Of a stretch of DNA of 64,000 bases, positions 22,871 through 32,745 are shown piece by piece; positions within the stretch are counted from its first letter, which is position 1; each line of letters begins with the position of its first letter. Origin of the DNA: Amaurobius ferox. Its lineage: Eukaryota > Arthropoda > Arachnida > Araneae > Amaurobiidae. Location of the stretch: the NCBI GenBank assembly GCA_951213105.1, contig OX578140.1, positions 116,172,653-116,236,652 of the forward strand, given 5' to 3'. The notes beneath the pieces are model-generated. The model had not been told where the DNA came from, did no database searches, and worked only from the letters and a program-made list of their open reading frames with translations. The translations under genes and the position numbers were made by a program.

Positions 22871-23695
22871 ATCCCACGTATTTATGGTCAGAATCGCACA
22901 CACATTTTTATTTAGCGTAATGACGAAATTAGAAAAATTATGATGACATATAAAATGATGTTGTCCGAATTTTCGAAAATAATAAGCAAGTAAATATGAG
23001 GACGGCCCATTATGCAAATGAAAGGCACATTTATTTATAATGTGTATTATTCCGAGTCTAATGATACTTTTAGTTTAAATGTTCGACCTGAGGAACATCA
23101 ATTACGATCAGTGCTCTGAATTTTTATTTTTTGGGGGGAGGGGAGGGAGAGGGATGTTAAATAATTAAACCATAAACACGGCAAAATTCTGGTCGCTGTA
23201 TATGAACGATTGAATGTTTTACATCTTTTGTTGCCCCTGATGAAGGGCTTTTATACGCTTGAAAGCGCACTGGCTTTTGTAACTGTTTGTACGTCTTTTA
23301 GGAAGTTCAATACATGACCTTCATAATTTAAGTGCTGTGTCCTGAGTTTCATTCAAGTTTGCATTGACGTGTTACAAACTGGATTATTTATTTTAAGAGT
23401 TTATGCGCTAATGTGGTTCTTGATAAAGTATCACATTTCCTGCAAAGATGCAGCTTTCATTTTTTCAAGACGATACAAATATTTCTTTATTTATTATTTA
23501 AGTAACGAATTGAAAGTTATTTGTACGTCATTCAAAGAAATGCATACTACTTTCACCCCGAGAATATGCCCTCTGCGATGATCAACGATGAGTGCTGCCC
23601 CATTTGTGAACATTGACTAAGGAGGATTTTTAGAAATAGAATGCTTGTTATAGAAAGTTTACTCAAAATTCCAAACATTAATTTTGAAGTTATTC
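22871..23695. other. No recognisable gene
   Basis: AT-rich sequence. At 23231-23280 the string CCTGATGAAGGGCTTTTATA with CTTGAAAGCGC resembles the 3' tails of repeat E and could be an old retroposon end. Confidence 0.4.
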
Positions 23696-23710
23696 ACTAC
23701 ATTGATTTGA

Positions 23711-23956
23711 GCTCTGTGATTTGCGCGCTGGATTTGCACGCTGCCACAACTGCCGCCGTGTTCATGAGGAGTACGATCACGTTAAACATGTGGGTCCGTA
23801 AGTCCTTCCGAGAGGTTGGTGGTAGGGAAAGCAGGGTACGGTCCCTGTGGATGCCTCCCCACTGGGTTCCGATCTAAATTGGGCGGCACTTCTCGGCCGT
23901 CCAAACAGTTACCTTACATCTTTCTGGTAGGTCGGACGGCCTGGGTCTCAACAACA
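23711..23956 (+). mobile_element. 246-bp 5'-truncated retroposon with 15-bp target duplication
   Basis: The segment is flanked by ACTACATTGATTTGA (23696-23710) and ACTACATCGATTTGA (23957-23971), a 15-bp direct repeat with one mismatch. It is GC-richer than its surroundings and ends in a CAA-type tail (TCAACAACAA), as many non-LTR retroposons do. Near its 3' end GGCCGTCC and GGACGGCC can pair to form a stem. The same 3' end (CTTTCTGGTAGGTCGGACGG plus tail) occurs as a 32-bp insertion at 54046. It is most likely the 3' end of a LINE or a SINE mobilised by one. The overlapping open frame 23641-23877 crosses the insertion boundary and is not a gene. Confidence 0.75.
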
Positions 23957-23971
23957 ACTACATCGATTTGA

Positions 23972-24505
23972 TTATCTCAAAAGCGTGTCCTTTTGTATTT
24001 CCTCTTATTTTGACAAAATTTAATATTTTATGAACTATCCAATTACTGCAACTTTAGAGTTTTTTTAATACTTTTGTCATACGTAGGTCGTATATATATG
24101 TACCAAATTGGTAATAGAGGCATAAATACCTGCTTCGGATCACAAGCATGTGATGGATTAATTCGTGTTGAAAAATAAATTCGGAAAATTATGCCAAATT
24201 TTAATCATAAAAATTAGAATATATTGGCAAAATAATTATCACGAACTTATTCTAACTTGTATAATGTAGCCACATGTCAGTCAAGTGACTATAATGGTTT
24301 TGAGGGAGTTATAGATCTTCTACATCAGGCCAAAGTAGAACAGTTAGAACAGTATGCCCTTTTAACAAAAGCTCAGAGAGAACTGCGAAGGGGCAAGCCA
24401 TGAGTAATTCAAAAGAGCTAGAAAATGCACAGCAAAAAAATTGCAGATAGTTCGTATCGGTACTTGAAAAACACTCATAAACCCAAGGAAAACTTGAACA
24501 ACGTA
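23972..24505. other. No recognisable feature
   Basis: AT-rich, no motif seen. Confidence 0.4.
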
Positions 24506-24640
24506 TGTATATAAGCACAAATAAGCAGCGTCATTCCGCTTTCGGGCTTTGCTGATTATTTTGAACTGACAAAGGGGATCCAGCGTGTCCTCGAAACAAC
24601 TGTATTCTGCATTATCATTTTATTTGTGCTTATGCACTTT
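24506..24640. repeat. Repeat E, copy 1, with short inverted ends
   Basis: ATAAGCACAAATAA near the left end is matched inverted by TTATTTGTGCTTAT near the right. The interior read on the plus strand (ACAAAGGGGATCCAGCGTG, CTGTATTCTGCATTATC) matches the minus strand of 35342-35450. It is a small dispersed repeat of unknown class. Confidence 0.5.
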
Positions 24641-26579
24641 GTTCCAGTTCCCCTTATTTTGCTCATTAAGTGTATTTTACTTATTGAACTCATAAATATC
24701 TCATCAAGGAACTTTAAAGGGACTCTCTCCCGCTCACGAAAGAAAAGGGAACTGACACTGAGAATGAAATATTAAGCATTGGAATGATATTTAAGAAACA
24801 GAAAAATAATACACGAACCGTTAAATTATTGGTAAAAAACGAATTTAGAGGGAGAAAAAGAAGTCAAATCCTTGTAATAGAGAAAAGGTAGAAAATAAAA
24901 GGGGAATGGGGCAGTAATTAAGAAGAAAATAACAGAAAGGAAGCATCCGGTTTCGAGAGATAAATTCATCAATTAAAAAAATAACCGGTTTCAAAATCTA
25001 TATGAGTTGGCATCATTAGCTAAAAGTATGTATCAGTCGATTATACTCAAAAGTTTCCGTAAATGAGACTGGAATTAACAAGGATATAACAATCAACCAA
25101 TTTGAGATGCTAAATGAGCTGACTTTTAAAGTAAAATATATGTATAAGGAATACATCTCTGTTTACGAAGAAGTAAGGAACCGCAAGTTGATCCATAACA
25201 AGATTATCAGAGTTCGAATAAATGCAAGAAACCTCTAGTTAAAAAACAGTACAGAGGTACTGTGGAGAAAGTTGTCGCAGAGAAACTTGAAAAAGTTTTC
25301 AGCCAATGATGCGTTGGTAATATCTTGTATTGTATATATTTTATTTTGAAATATGCTGAACATGTTAAATGTTCATTTGTCATATGTTTTCATATCATGC
25401 ACAAATTGGAATCTATCACGATCTCATTCTGAGTAGATGTTGGTCAATATACTGAGAAAAAATAGTGTGAATCTTTATGACATCACTAGAAAAAAGCTTA
25501 TCACGGAAATGGGTGACAGCCTTTTTCTACAGATCAGCAACTCTTTTTACACCTCTGAAAATCTGAAACAAAATAAAATAATTATTACAGACAATGGCAG
25601 CACATGGAGAAATCAAAAATCGATCAAATCAGACAATAAATAACAAAATTTTTATTTTGTGTCCGCAATCTTTATTTTTAAGAAGCTTTTGTTTGAAAAA
25701 TAAACTTTTTATTCGTATTCAACACCTGAAAATACATGTTTAAACTGAAAGTCAATCAAAACAGACCATAATCAGAGAAAATTGAAATTTTGGTCGCCAT
25801 CTCGGAATGTAAGGACTAAGATAAAATTCGAAGTGGTTCAATATCTTAAAATAACTATTAAGGTGTACCTATTCAGCAGGCCGAATTTCATACTTCTATA
25901 AATAAGTGAACAACAATTCCTTGGATATCCCCAGTTATGCCGCCGAACTATTTACAATGAACTTATAACACTGAAAACTGTGCCGCTGCAGGTGAAAATA
26001 ATTCAAACCATTACACTTCATTAATTTTATTCTTACATTTTAATTCATTATTTGAAATCACTAAAAATATTCTCCCAAAGAAATGGCAAATAAGATTAAA
26101 AAATATCAGTCGATTGTTTTACCATTAAAGATTTGAATAAAGAATTTTTTGATTCTAAGATAAATCAGAAATAGAGATTTATTAGGAAAAAAGAACCTTT
26201 TAATGAATAGTACACTATCGCAAACTGAAACTTTCAGCAACAAAAAAATTGCTGTAATTAGCAAAGCAGGAGGAGTCACGGTTCACTTACATAGCCTAGA
26301 TTCTTTTCTTAATTGATTTTTAGAAGTGATGGTTTTTTGCAGCCTTAAGTTCTCTGTAAGGCTTACTTTTATATTTGCTGTACTAATTAGAGTTCTTAAA
26401 TTAGGCATTAATAAACATGTTAACAACGGGTTTTAAAAAAGTTATTAAAATATTATTTAACTTTCTGTCAGTTTAATTGGAGCTCAAAAATACCTTAGTC
26501 ATAACCCCACTTATTTTAATATTCAAATATTTTTACAGAGAAGTATGTCAACAATTACACTAAAATATATAATTAAAAA
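24641..26579. other. No recognisable gene in 1.9 kb
   Basis: AT-rich sequence between repeat E and the BEL element. The plus-strand frame 25437-25643 has no motif. No tandem repeats were noticed. Confidence 0.4.
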
Positions 26580-26750
26580 CAAAGAAGCCATTAAAATTAG
26601 CTGGCGTGAGGATCAACTTTCTCTTATTGGAATATATTTTTAGTATATTTTGGTTTTCATATTTTACAAGAACAATTTACAATGATTAGAAGTATAGCGT
26701 GTTTCCTTTCACTTTAAAGGGTTTTAAAAAATCTTTCGATTGATACCACA
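26580..26750. repeat. Left copy of the repeat that hosts the BEL insertion
   Basis: AACAAAGAAGCCATTAAAATTA, TTTACAAGAACAATTT, GTATAGCGTGTT and TTGATACCACA recur in the same order at about 31264-31452, just beyond the BEL element. The element inserted into one unit of this imperfect tandem repeat. The last five bases (26746-26750, CCACA) are the left target duplication. Confidence 0.65.
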
Positions 26751-26905
26751 TGTTGGAGATCACGTGCGTTGGGGTTTTAATAACTCAACTCAAGAAAGAA
26801 GATTAACTGATTTAAAACAGTTTTATAAAAAGAAATGGTTCTGTAAGGCAACGGAAATAAAGGTGTTCTTTCATAAATTGCTTATAAGTCAATTTTTTCT
26901 CAACA
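26751..26905 (+). repeat. BEL 5' LTR
   Basis: It starts TGTTGG and ends CAACA, giving inverted TGTTG/CAACA termini. TTTTATAAAAAG at about 26820 can serve as a TATA box. At 155 bp it is very short for an LTR. It differs from the 3' LTR at one base (GAAGATTAAC versus GAATATTAAC). Confidence 0.92.
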
Positions 26906-26925
26906 AAACTGGCGTCCGCGACAGG
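26906..26925 (+). promoter_or_regulatory. Primer-binding site of the BEL element
   Basis: AAACTGGCGTCCGCGACAGG directly follows the left LTR. It has the TGG start expected for pairing with a tRNA CCA end. I did not identify the tRNA. Confidence 0.6.
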
Positions 26926-26934
26926 ACTTATAAG

Positions 26935-29900
26935 ATGGAAAAATTAAATAAGGAAAGAACCCAAGCTAGGCGTTTGTTTACATTGGCGGCACAGCAATTA
27001 GAATTGAAATTAACGGCCGTTCCAATGCTGAAAGCAGAAGTTATACCCGCTTTCAAGGTGCTTGAGGATAGAGCGGCCCATTTATTTGAATTGGATAATT
27101 CTATCAAAGATTTAATGCTAGATGAAGAAGATTTCAATGAAGAAAATTTCGCCAAGGAAATCGATGGTGCCGAAAATTATAAAACCCGGTGGATAGTCAT
27201 GAAAACCAAGTATGAAGGTTTATTAGAAAAGAAAGAAATCGATCCTTTAAATATTGGTCAAGAAAGTGTTTTTGGACAAGGTAAGCGACATTTCAAGTTA
27301 CCTAAATTAGAACTGAAACATTTTGATGGGGATATAAAAAATTGGCTCGGCTTCTGGGGTCAGTTCAGAAAAATCGATGAGGATGAAACAATTGATGACG
27401 ATGATAAATTTCAGTATTTGGTTCAGGCCACTGAAGACGTCGCCAAGGAACTTGTAGAAAGTTTTCCTCCATCAGGATCCAATTATCATAAAGCATTAGA
27501 ACAACTAAAATCGCGTTTTGCCAGAGACGAATTACTTATTGAAATATATGTTCGAGAGTTGTTAAATTTAGTCTTGGCACAAGTTTCAAAGAAGGGAGCC
27601 AAGTCGTTAAGTACACTTTATGATAAATTAGAAACTCAATTACGGGCATTAGAAACTTTGGGTGTTACATCTGAAAAATATGCTTCTATGTTGTACCCAT
27701 TGGTAGAATCGGCTCTTCCTGAAGAAACTTTGAGAGTTTGGGAGAGATCTCGTAGGAAGTTTAATGCTAAAATTGGCGATGAAACTGACAATTTAACGTC
27801 TCTCTTACAATTTTTGAAGCTAGAAGTTGAAAGTGAGGAACGATTGCAAATCGCTCGTTCAAGTTTCTCGCATAGCAATAACTCTTCGATACCTACTGCT
27901 GCTTGTATTTTCTCCGGCGAAGTAAAAGTGCCAGGAAAAATGTGTGTGTGGTGCAGTAAAACATCTCATAATTCAACAGAGTGTTTCAAAGTTAGACATT
28001 TTTCTATGGACAGTAAAAGGGAACTACTTCGGAAAAAGGGAGCCTGTTATATCTGTTTAAGGGTCGGTCACAATGCAAAAAGATGCAAGGCAATGGTTAA
28101 ATGTCTTATATGTGATAAACGCCATAATGTTATTATGTGCTCTGAACTGCCAAATTCGTCGCCAAATAAGAAAGCAGAGAAAGAACCAAACAAAACAGCA
28201 GAGACATTTTCGAATAATGAGAGTGAATCAAGTGTTCTATTAACTCATCGAAATGGTCCGATTCTACTCCAAACAGTGCTCGTCCGAATATTAAGTGAAG
28301 GTAAACCTAGATTAGTGAGAGCACTCTTTGACAATGGTTCACAGAGGTCGTACATTCGTAGTGATATCCCAAAACGACTAAATCTAAGAGTCTCAGGTCA
28401 AGAGACATTGAGTCATTGTTTATTCGGAGGATCAGAAATTAAACCCAGAGCTCATAATGTGTATGACATATCAATACAGAGTATAGATGGAAAATATCAA
28501 TACCAGATGTCTGTACTAGATCAAGCTAAAATATGTAGTTCTGTTCCCCGGATAGAAAATCCAAATTTATATCCCTTATTAAAAGAGCAGAATATAGTTT
28601 TGAGTGATGCAGGGGAAGGTGCTCCAGAAATAGGTCTACTAATCGGAGCGGATTATTCAGGTATGCTAATGACTGATTCAGTCGTCCGTTTGGATAAAAA
28701 TTTAACTGCAATCAAAACTGAATTAGGATGGACAATTCAAGGTCCAGAAATCAAATCCCGTACAATACTGAGTAATATTACTCTTCTCTGTCACTCAGAA
28801 TTAGCAGATTTATGGAGTCTGGATGTACTTGGAATCAGAGATCCAGCCGAAACAAAAACGAAGGAAATTTTAGATAATGAAGTGACTGAGTTTTTCCAGA
28901 AAACACTACAAGTTAATGAAGAAAGTCGTTATGAAGTACGTTTACCTTTCAAAGAAGGGCATCCAGATTTAGACGACAACAGAGAACTGGCAATGAGAAG
29001 GCTTATAAGCACCACCAAACGTCTCGATCGTATAGGATACACAAAAGAGTATGAAATTGTATTTGAAGAATGGCTTCAGTCAGGAGTAGTGGAACGTGTG
29101 CCAAACAATGAAATTACCTCCATTCATGGACATTATCTGCCTCACCATGCCGTTATTAAACTTTCCAGTTTGACGACGAAGGTCAGACCAGTTTTTGACG
29201 CATCAGCCAAGGATTCGAAAGGTAACTTTTTAAATGCATGCCTCGAAAAAGGACCGAACTTAGTCGAATTAATTCCTAAATTGCTGACTTTGTTCAGAAG
29301 AAACGCCATCGGTGTTACAGCAGATATCCGTAGAGCTTTTCTACAGATTAGTTTATCTCCAAGAGACAGAGATTTTGCCCGCTTTCTCTGGTGGAAGAAT
29401 GAGGAGAGAAAGGAAGTAGAAACTTTTAGACACTGCAGAGTTGTTTTTGGCATGTCTCCTAGTCCGTTTCTGTTAGGAGCAACAATTGCTTATCACCTGG
29501 AACATGCTCCACCGAACATACAAAATACTACTGAACGACTTAAACAGTCCTTTTACATTGACAATTGTGTCACTAGCCTGCAGACAAAGGAAGAAGCAGG
29601 GAAATTCATACGAGAATCTAAAGAACTGATGATGGCTGCGCAGTTTGATCTTAGGGATTGGACTACGTCTCCAATAAAATTCACAGAAACAGAAGTGAAC
29701 AAAAAGCTTGTATCCGTCTTGGGAATGACGTGGGATACAGAAAATGATACAATGTTTTGTCACATCGACCCATTTAAAATACTTAAGGATAAAATCACTA
29801 AAAGAACATTATTATCAGTAGCACAGAGTATTTTCGATCCTATTGGCTTAACTTGTCCTACTTCATTGATTCCCAAATTAATCCTACAAAAGGCTTTCAT

Positions 29901-31014
29901 CCTACATTGTGGATGGGACAAGGAACTTCCACAAGAACTGAAAAACGAGTTCGAAAAGTGGCTCGAACAGATACATTTGATAAATGATTGTAAAATTCAA
30001 AGAAGACTCTCAACAGATACGTTTGATGATTGCAAGATAAGTCTTCACACCTTTTGCGATGCTAGTAAATCAGCATACGCAGCTTGCATTTTTCTACGCA
30101 CATCCTATGGAACAAACACAACCGTAAGTCTTGTACTTAGCAAATCAAGAGTTTCTCCATTAAAAGAAATTACAATTCCGAGGTTGGAACTCATGTCGGC
30201 TGTTATTGCTACTAGACTATATGTTCAGGTCATCAAAATTTTGAATCTGTCGAACTGCGAATCATATTTTTGGAGCGACTCATCGGTAGCATTGACTTGG
30301 ATAAAAAATAAAGAAAATTGGAATGCTTTTGTCGGCAACAGGGTAAAAGAGATTCGACAGTACACCAATTCTAACAACTGGTATCATATTCCCGGAACTC
30401 TTAATGTAGCAGACCTGTTGTCCCGTGGCTGTCACGCTAGTACATTATTGAAGAGTCGTTGGTGGGAAGGCCCTTACTGGTTAAAGTTAGAACCACAAGA
30501 ATGGCCTACTTCATCAATTTCTGCCTCTGAAAACGAAGTAAATGCAGAAAAAAGGAAGACCGTTATATCAAGCGTAAGCTGTAATGAATCAAGTCTAGTT
30601 TCAGACCTGTCTTATTTTTCTAATTTCTCAAAAATCAAAAGAATGGTGGCGTGGTTATTACGGTTCATACATAATTGTCACGAAAAGGAACGCAGAAAGG
30701 GAGAACTAACTAGTGAAGAAGTTTCAACAGACAGAAAAAGAATTGAATGGCCCCTTGGTTTAGTCATGGAAATTTATCCTGGTCCTGACGGACATGCAAG
30801 AGTAGCAAAGGTTAAGATGGGCAGCGGGGAAAGGATAAGACCATTTCAACGACTATATCCATTAGAGGTATCGTCATCAACAACAGACGTTGCTTTAGAA
30901 TCTTTTCAGATTCCAAACGAATCCAGTGACTGTCCTACATCTTCAATCATACCTGAAACTAAAATTTCGAGATCAGGACGTATTATAAAGATTCCCAAAA
31001 GATTAGATTTGTAA
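26935..31014 (+). CDS. BEL/Pao Gag-Pol polyprotein lacking the integrase core (1359 aa)
   Basis: I chose the ATG at 26935 because it lies just after the primer-binding site; the frame is open 65 codons further into the LTR. Order of parts: Gag-like region, residues about 1-330; three Cys/His knuckles (C-V-W-C, C-Y-I-C, C-L-I-C) at about 337-402; aspartic protease with FDNGSQRSYI, catalytic Asp 466; reverse transcriptase about 660-990 with Asp 797 (TADIRRAF) and FYIDN, Asp 876, where YVDD is usual in other retroelements; RNase H with FCDAS (Asp 1042) and WSDSSVAL (Asp 1115). At about residue 1262 the frame passes from the segment that normally precedes the zinc-binding integrase N-terminus (IHNCHEKERRKGEL) straight into IEWPLGLVMEIYPGPDG and IRPFQRLYPLE, the polyprotein C-terminus. 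The whole H2C2 and D,D,E integrase core is missing, yet no frame is lost. I know YxDN variants from BEL elements, so that change need not be inactivating. Confidence 0.93.
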   Translation: MEKLNKERTQARRLFTLAAQQLELKLTAVPMLKAEVIPAFKVLEDRAAHLFELDNSIKDLMLDEEDFNEENFAKEIDGAENYKTRWIVMKTKYEGLLEKKEIDPLNIGQESVFGQGKRHFKLPKLELKHFDGDIKNWLGFWGQFRKIDEDETIDDDDKFQYLVQATEDVAKELVESFPPSGSNYHKALEQLKSRFARDELLIEIYVRELLNLVLAQVSKKGAKSLSTLYDKLETQLRALETLGVTSEKYASMLYPLVESALPEETLRVWERSRRKFNAKIGDETDNLTSLLQFLKLEVESEERLQIARSSFSHSNNSSIPTAACIFSGEVKVPGKMCVWCSKTSHNSTECFKVRHFSMDSKRELLRKKGACYICLRVGHNAKRCKAMVKCLICDKRHNVIMCSELPNSSPNKKAEKEPNKTAETFSNNESESSVLLTHRNGPILLQTVLVRILSEGKPRLVRALFDNGSQRSYIRSDIPKRLNLRVSGQETLSHCLFGGSEIKPRAHNVYDISIQSIDGKYQYQMSVLDQAKICSSVPRIENPNLYPLLKEQNIVLSDAGEGAPEIGLLIGADYSGMLMTDSVVRLDKNLTAIKTELGWTIQGPEIKSRTILSNITLLCHSELADLWSLDVLGIRDPAETKTKEILDNEVTEFFQKTLQVNEESRYEVRLPFKEGHPDLDDNRELAMRRLISTTKRLDRIGYTKEYEIVFEEWLQSGVVERVPNNEITSIHGHYLPHHAVIKLSSLTTKVRPVFDASAKDSKGNFLNACLEKGPNLVELIPKLLTLFRRNAIGVTADIRRAFLQISLSPRDRDFARFLWWKNEERKEVETFRHCRVVFGMSPSPFLLGATIAYHLEHAPPNIQNTTERLKQSFYIDNCVTSLQTKEEAGKFIRESKELMMAAQFDLRDWTTSPIKFTETEVNKKLVSVLGMTWDTENDTMFCHIDPFKILKDKITKRTLLSVAQSIFDPIGLTCPTSLIPKLILQKAFILHCGWDKELPQELKNEFEKWLEQIHLINDCKIQRRLSTDTFDDCKISLHTFCDASKSAYAACIFLRTSYGTNTTVSLVLSKSRVSPLKEITIPRLELMSAVIATRLYVQVIKILNLSNCESYFWSDSSVALTWIKNKENWNAFVGNRVKEIRQYTNSNNWYHIPGTLNVADLLSRGCHASTLLKSRWWEGPYWLKLEPQEWPTSSISASENEVNAEKRKTVISSVSCNESSLVSDLSYFSNFSKIKRMVAWLLRFIHNCHEKERRKGELTSEEVSTDRKRIEWPLGLVMEIYPGPDGHARVAKVKMGSGERIRPFQRLYPLEVSSSTTDVALESFQIPNESSDCPTSSIIPETKISRSGRIIKIPKRLDL

Positions 31015-31037
31015 TTTTACAATTTTGTCGAAATTGC

Positions 31038-31050
31038 AAAGAGGGGAGGA
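31038..31050 (+). promoter_or_regulatory. Polypurine tract of the BEL element
   Basis: AAAGAGGGGAGGA sits immediately before the right LTR, where plus-strand priming occurs in LTR retroelements. Confidence 0.75.
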
Positions 31051-31205
31051 TGTTGGAGATCACGTGCGTTGGGGTTTTAATAACTCAACTCAAGAAAGAA
31101 TATTAACTGATTTAAAACAGTTTTATAAAAAGAAATGGTTCTGTAAGGCAACGGAAATAAAGGTGTTCTTTCATAAATTGCTTATAAGTCAATTTTTTCT
31201 CAACA
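31051..31205 (+). repeat. BEL 3' LTR
   Basis: 155 bp, one substitution from the 5' LTR, same TGTTG/CAACA ends, followed directly by the right CCACA duplication. The open frame over it (31025-31240) is just the LTR reading frame. Confidence 0.92.
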
Positions 31206-31550
31206 CCACATGTGACAATGTATCCCCAGGGGATCACTAACGTCACGAACAAAATCTATTAAAAACAAGGAAGCCATTAAAATTAACTTAGAATGTGACT
31301 CAAATTCCTCGTACAAGAATCCATTTTTAGTTGTTTTTTTTTCAAATTTTACAAGAACAATTTTGAAAAAATCGGTATCATTGTGCGAAAGATAACAAGT
31401 ATAGCGTGTTACCCTTCAATACAAGAGGCTTTAAAAATATTTCAATTGATACCACATTTGACAATGTATCCCCCGGGGGGTGGGGGGTGAGGGTTAGTTG
31501 CCTCCTTAGGGATACATTGTAATAATACATTGACTAACGTCACGAACAAA
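31206..31550. repeat. Right part and second copy of the BEL host repeat
   Basis: It begins with the CCACA duplication and TGTGACAATGTATCCCC. AAGGAAGCCATTAAAATTAA through TTGATACCACA then repeats the left flank, followed by a second TTTGACAATGTATCCCCC and ACTAACGTCACGAACAAA. The locus before insertion held at least two imperfect tandem units of roughly 230-250 bp. Confidence 0.65.
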
Positions 31551-32329
31551 AAATATTGTATCTCGGCTATTTTTCACAACAAATTAAAATTATAAAGCCC
31601 CGTGATCATTGAGCTTTAAATAAACCCATTTATGTGTAGTTACGCCAAATTTTGTCCTATGCGGCCATATCAATATAATATATATAATAAATATAAACTT
31701 TCGAATGCGTTTCAAAGTTTTCGTTCGAATTTTTAAGAATTCTATCTAATTCTAGATTTTTTGATAATAAAGCCGGATATAAAGTTTCGTGAAAATCCAT
31801 TAGTATTTATATCCGCAATCGTGTACAAAAGAATTCGACCACAGACAGATGGACATCTCTCAATAGATAGTCAAAACGTATTCAGGTTGTCTTAAAATGT
31901 ATTGGCAACAAAATTTCGAAATCGAACATTTTTGCAAAAACTATACTTTTCCATTTCTACGTATGACAAAATAAAAATATCTTAAATAATCACAATCTGG
32001 TTATCTGGTGCTGAAGGTAGCGAAATGTACAAAAGTACTTGTTCTTAAAACGCGTAATTTGGAGGTAAATGAACCAGAAAACTATACTCTGTAGTATATA
32101 TAGTGCAACGAATCAGACATATTTTCTATAGTGGAGTGTGAGAACCAGGTGTTATGAAGATTACACCTGGAACGATTTACAAAAATGTAAAAATGTGTGC
32201 AACAATCCCATGCTTACCGGAATAATACGACCCGCGATGCAGGTAATTGGTGGGTATTGCAGCTACCTTAAGTCGCAATGTTGGATCATATAATGAATAT
32301 TAAATAAAGTTAATTTACTTTTAAATAAA
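31551..32329. other. No recognisable feature
   Basis: AT-rich, no coding motif. Confidence 0.4.
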
Positions 32330-32425
32330 TTGTAAAGAGCCTTGCTGAGTCGAATCTCCGATCCCTAGATCTCCGAACTGGCCAACCAATGCTCTCCACC
32401 GTGCATTCACTACCCTCTAATGTCA
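32330..32425 (-). repeat. Decayed tRNA-derived SINE-like copy
   Basis: ATTGTAAAGAG, TTGCTG, TAGATCTCCGAAC and TGCTCT align in order with the better tRNA-like copy at 32650-32745, but the B box is degraded. It lies about 310 bp from that copy in the same orientation. Confidence 0.5.
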
Positions 32426-32649
32426 GATTGGCGGGAAACTGAAAATCTGACTGACCTCCTCCTGCTATATTTATCTCAGGTTGGCCTCCTGCCACTACTA
32501 ATTTTACCCAGGTTAATATCATATGTGGTCGTTATCGTCTTAATTTGAAATCGGCGCAGAATGTGCCAGAATCCACTGAATTCGTACTAGGATCAGTTTC
32601 AGCCCTCCGACATCTTTGCACTAACCTTCAGGGTTGAATTGTTCGAGCG
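32426..32649. other. Sequence between the two SINE-like copies
   Basis: It may be the non-tRNA body of one SINE. The minus-strand open frame 32310-32522 is not recognised. Confidence 0.35.
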
Positions 32650-32745
32650 CCATTGTAAAGAGTATTGCTGCCCTAACCGGGAATCGAACCCTGGATCTCC
32701 GAACAGGCCTTACGACGCTCTACCGTAGAGCTACTGGAACGTTAG
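32650..32745 (-). repeat. tRNA-derived SINE head or tRNA pseudogene
   Basis: On the minus strand AGCTCTACGGTAGAGC forms a D-arm with an A-box character (about 32717-32733). GGGTTCGATTCCC (about 32679-32693) is a strong B box in a near-perfect T arm. The acceptor stem is weak, so a functional tRNA is unlikely. With a second related copy close by, a tRNA-derived SINE is the better reading. Confidence 0.6.

Larger units (their letters stand above)
26751..31205 (+). mobile_element. BEL/Pao LTR retrotransposon, integrase core deleted
   Basis: The element runs from LTR to LTR (155 bp each, one difference) and is flanked by the 5-bp duplication CCACA (26746-26750 and 31206-31210). A likely primer-binding site (TGGCGTCCGCGACAGG) follows the left LTR and a purine tract (AAAGAGGGGAGGA) precedes the right LTR. 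One open frame covers Gag, protease, reverse transcriptase and RNase H, then jumps to the extreme C-terminal part of the polyprotein. Near-identical LTRs and an unbroken frame point to recent insertion. Without an integrase core it would need integrase supplied in trans. Confidence 0.93.

Noticed and set aside
31025..31240. Small ORF matching the start of the BEL frame
   Set aside because: It is the 3' LTR read in the same frame as the 5' LTR, not a separate gene.
32650..32745. Functional tRNA gene
   Set aside because: D and T arms are good, but the acceptor stem does not pair, and a degraded homologous copy sits nearby, which fits a SINE better.
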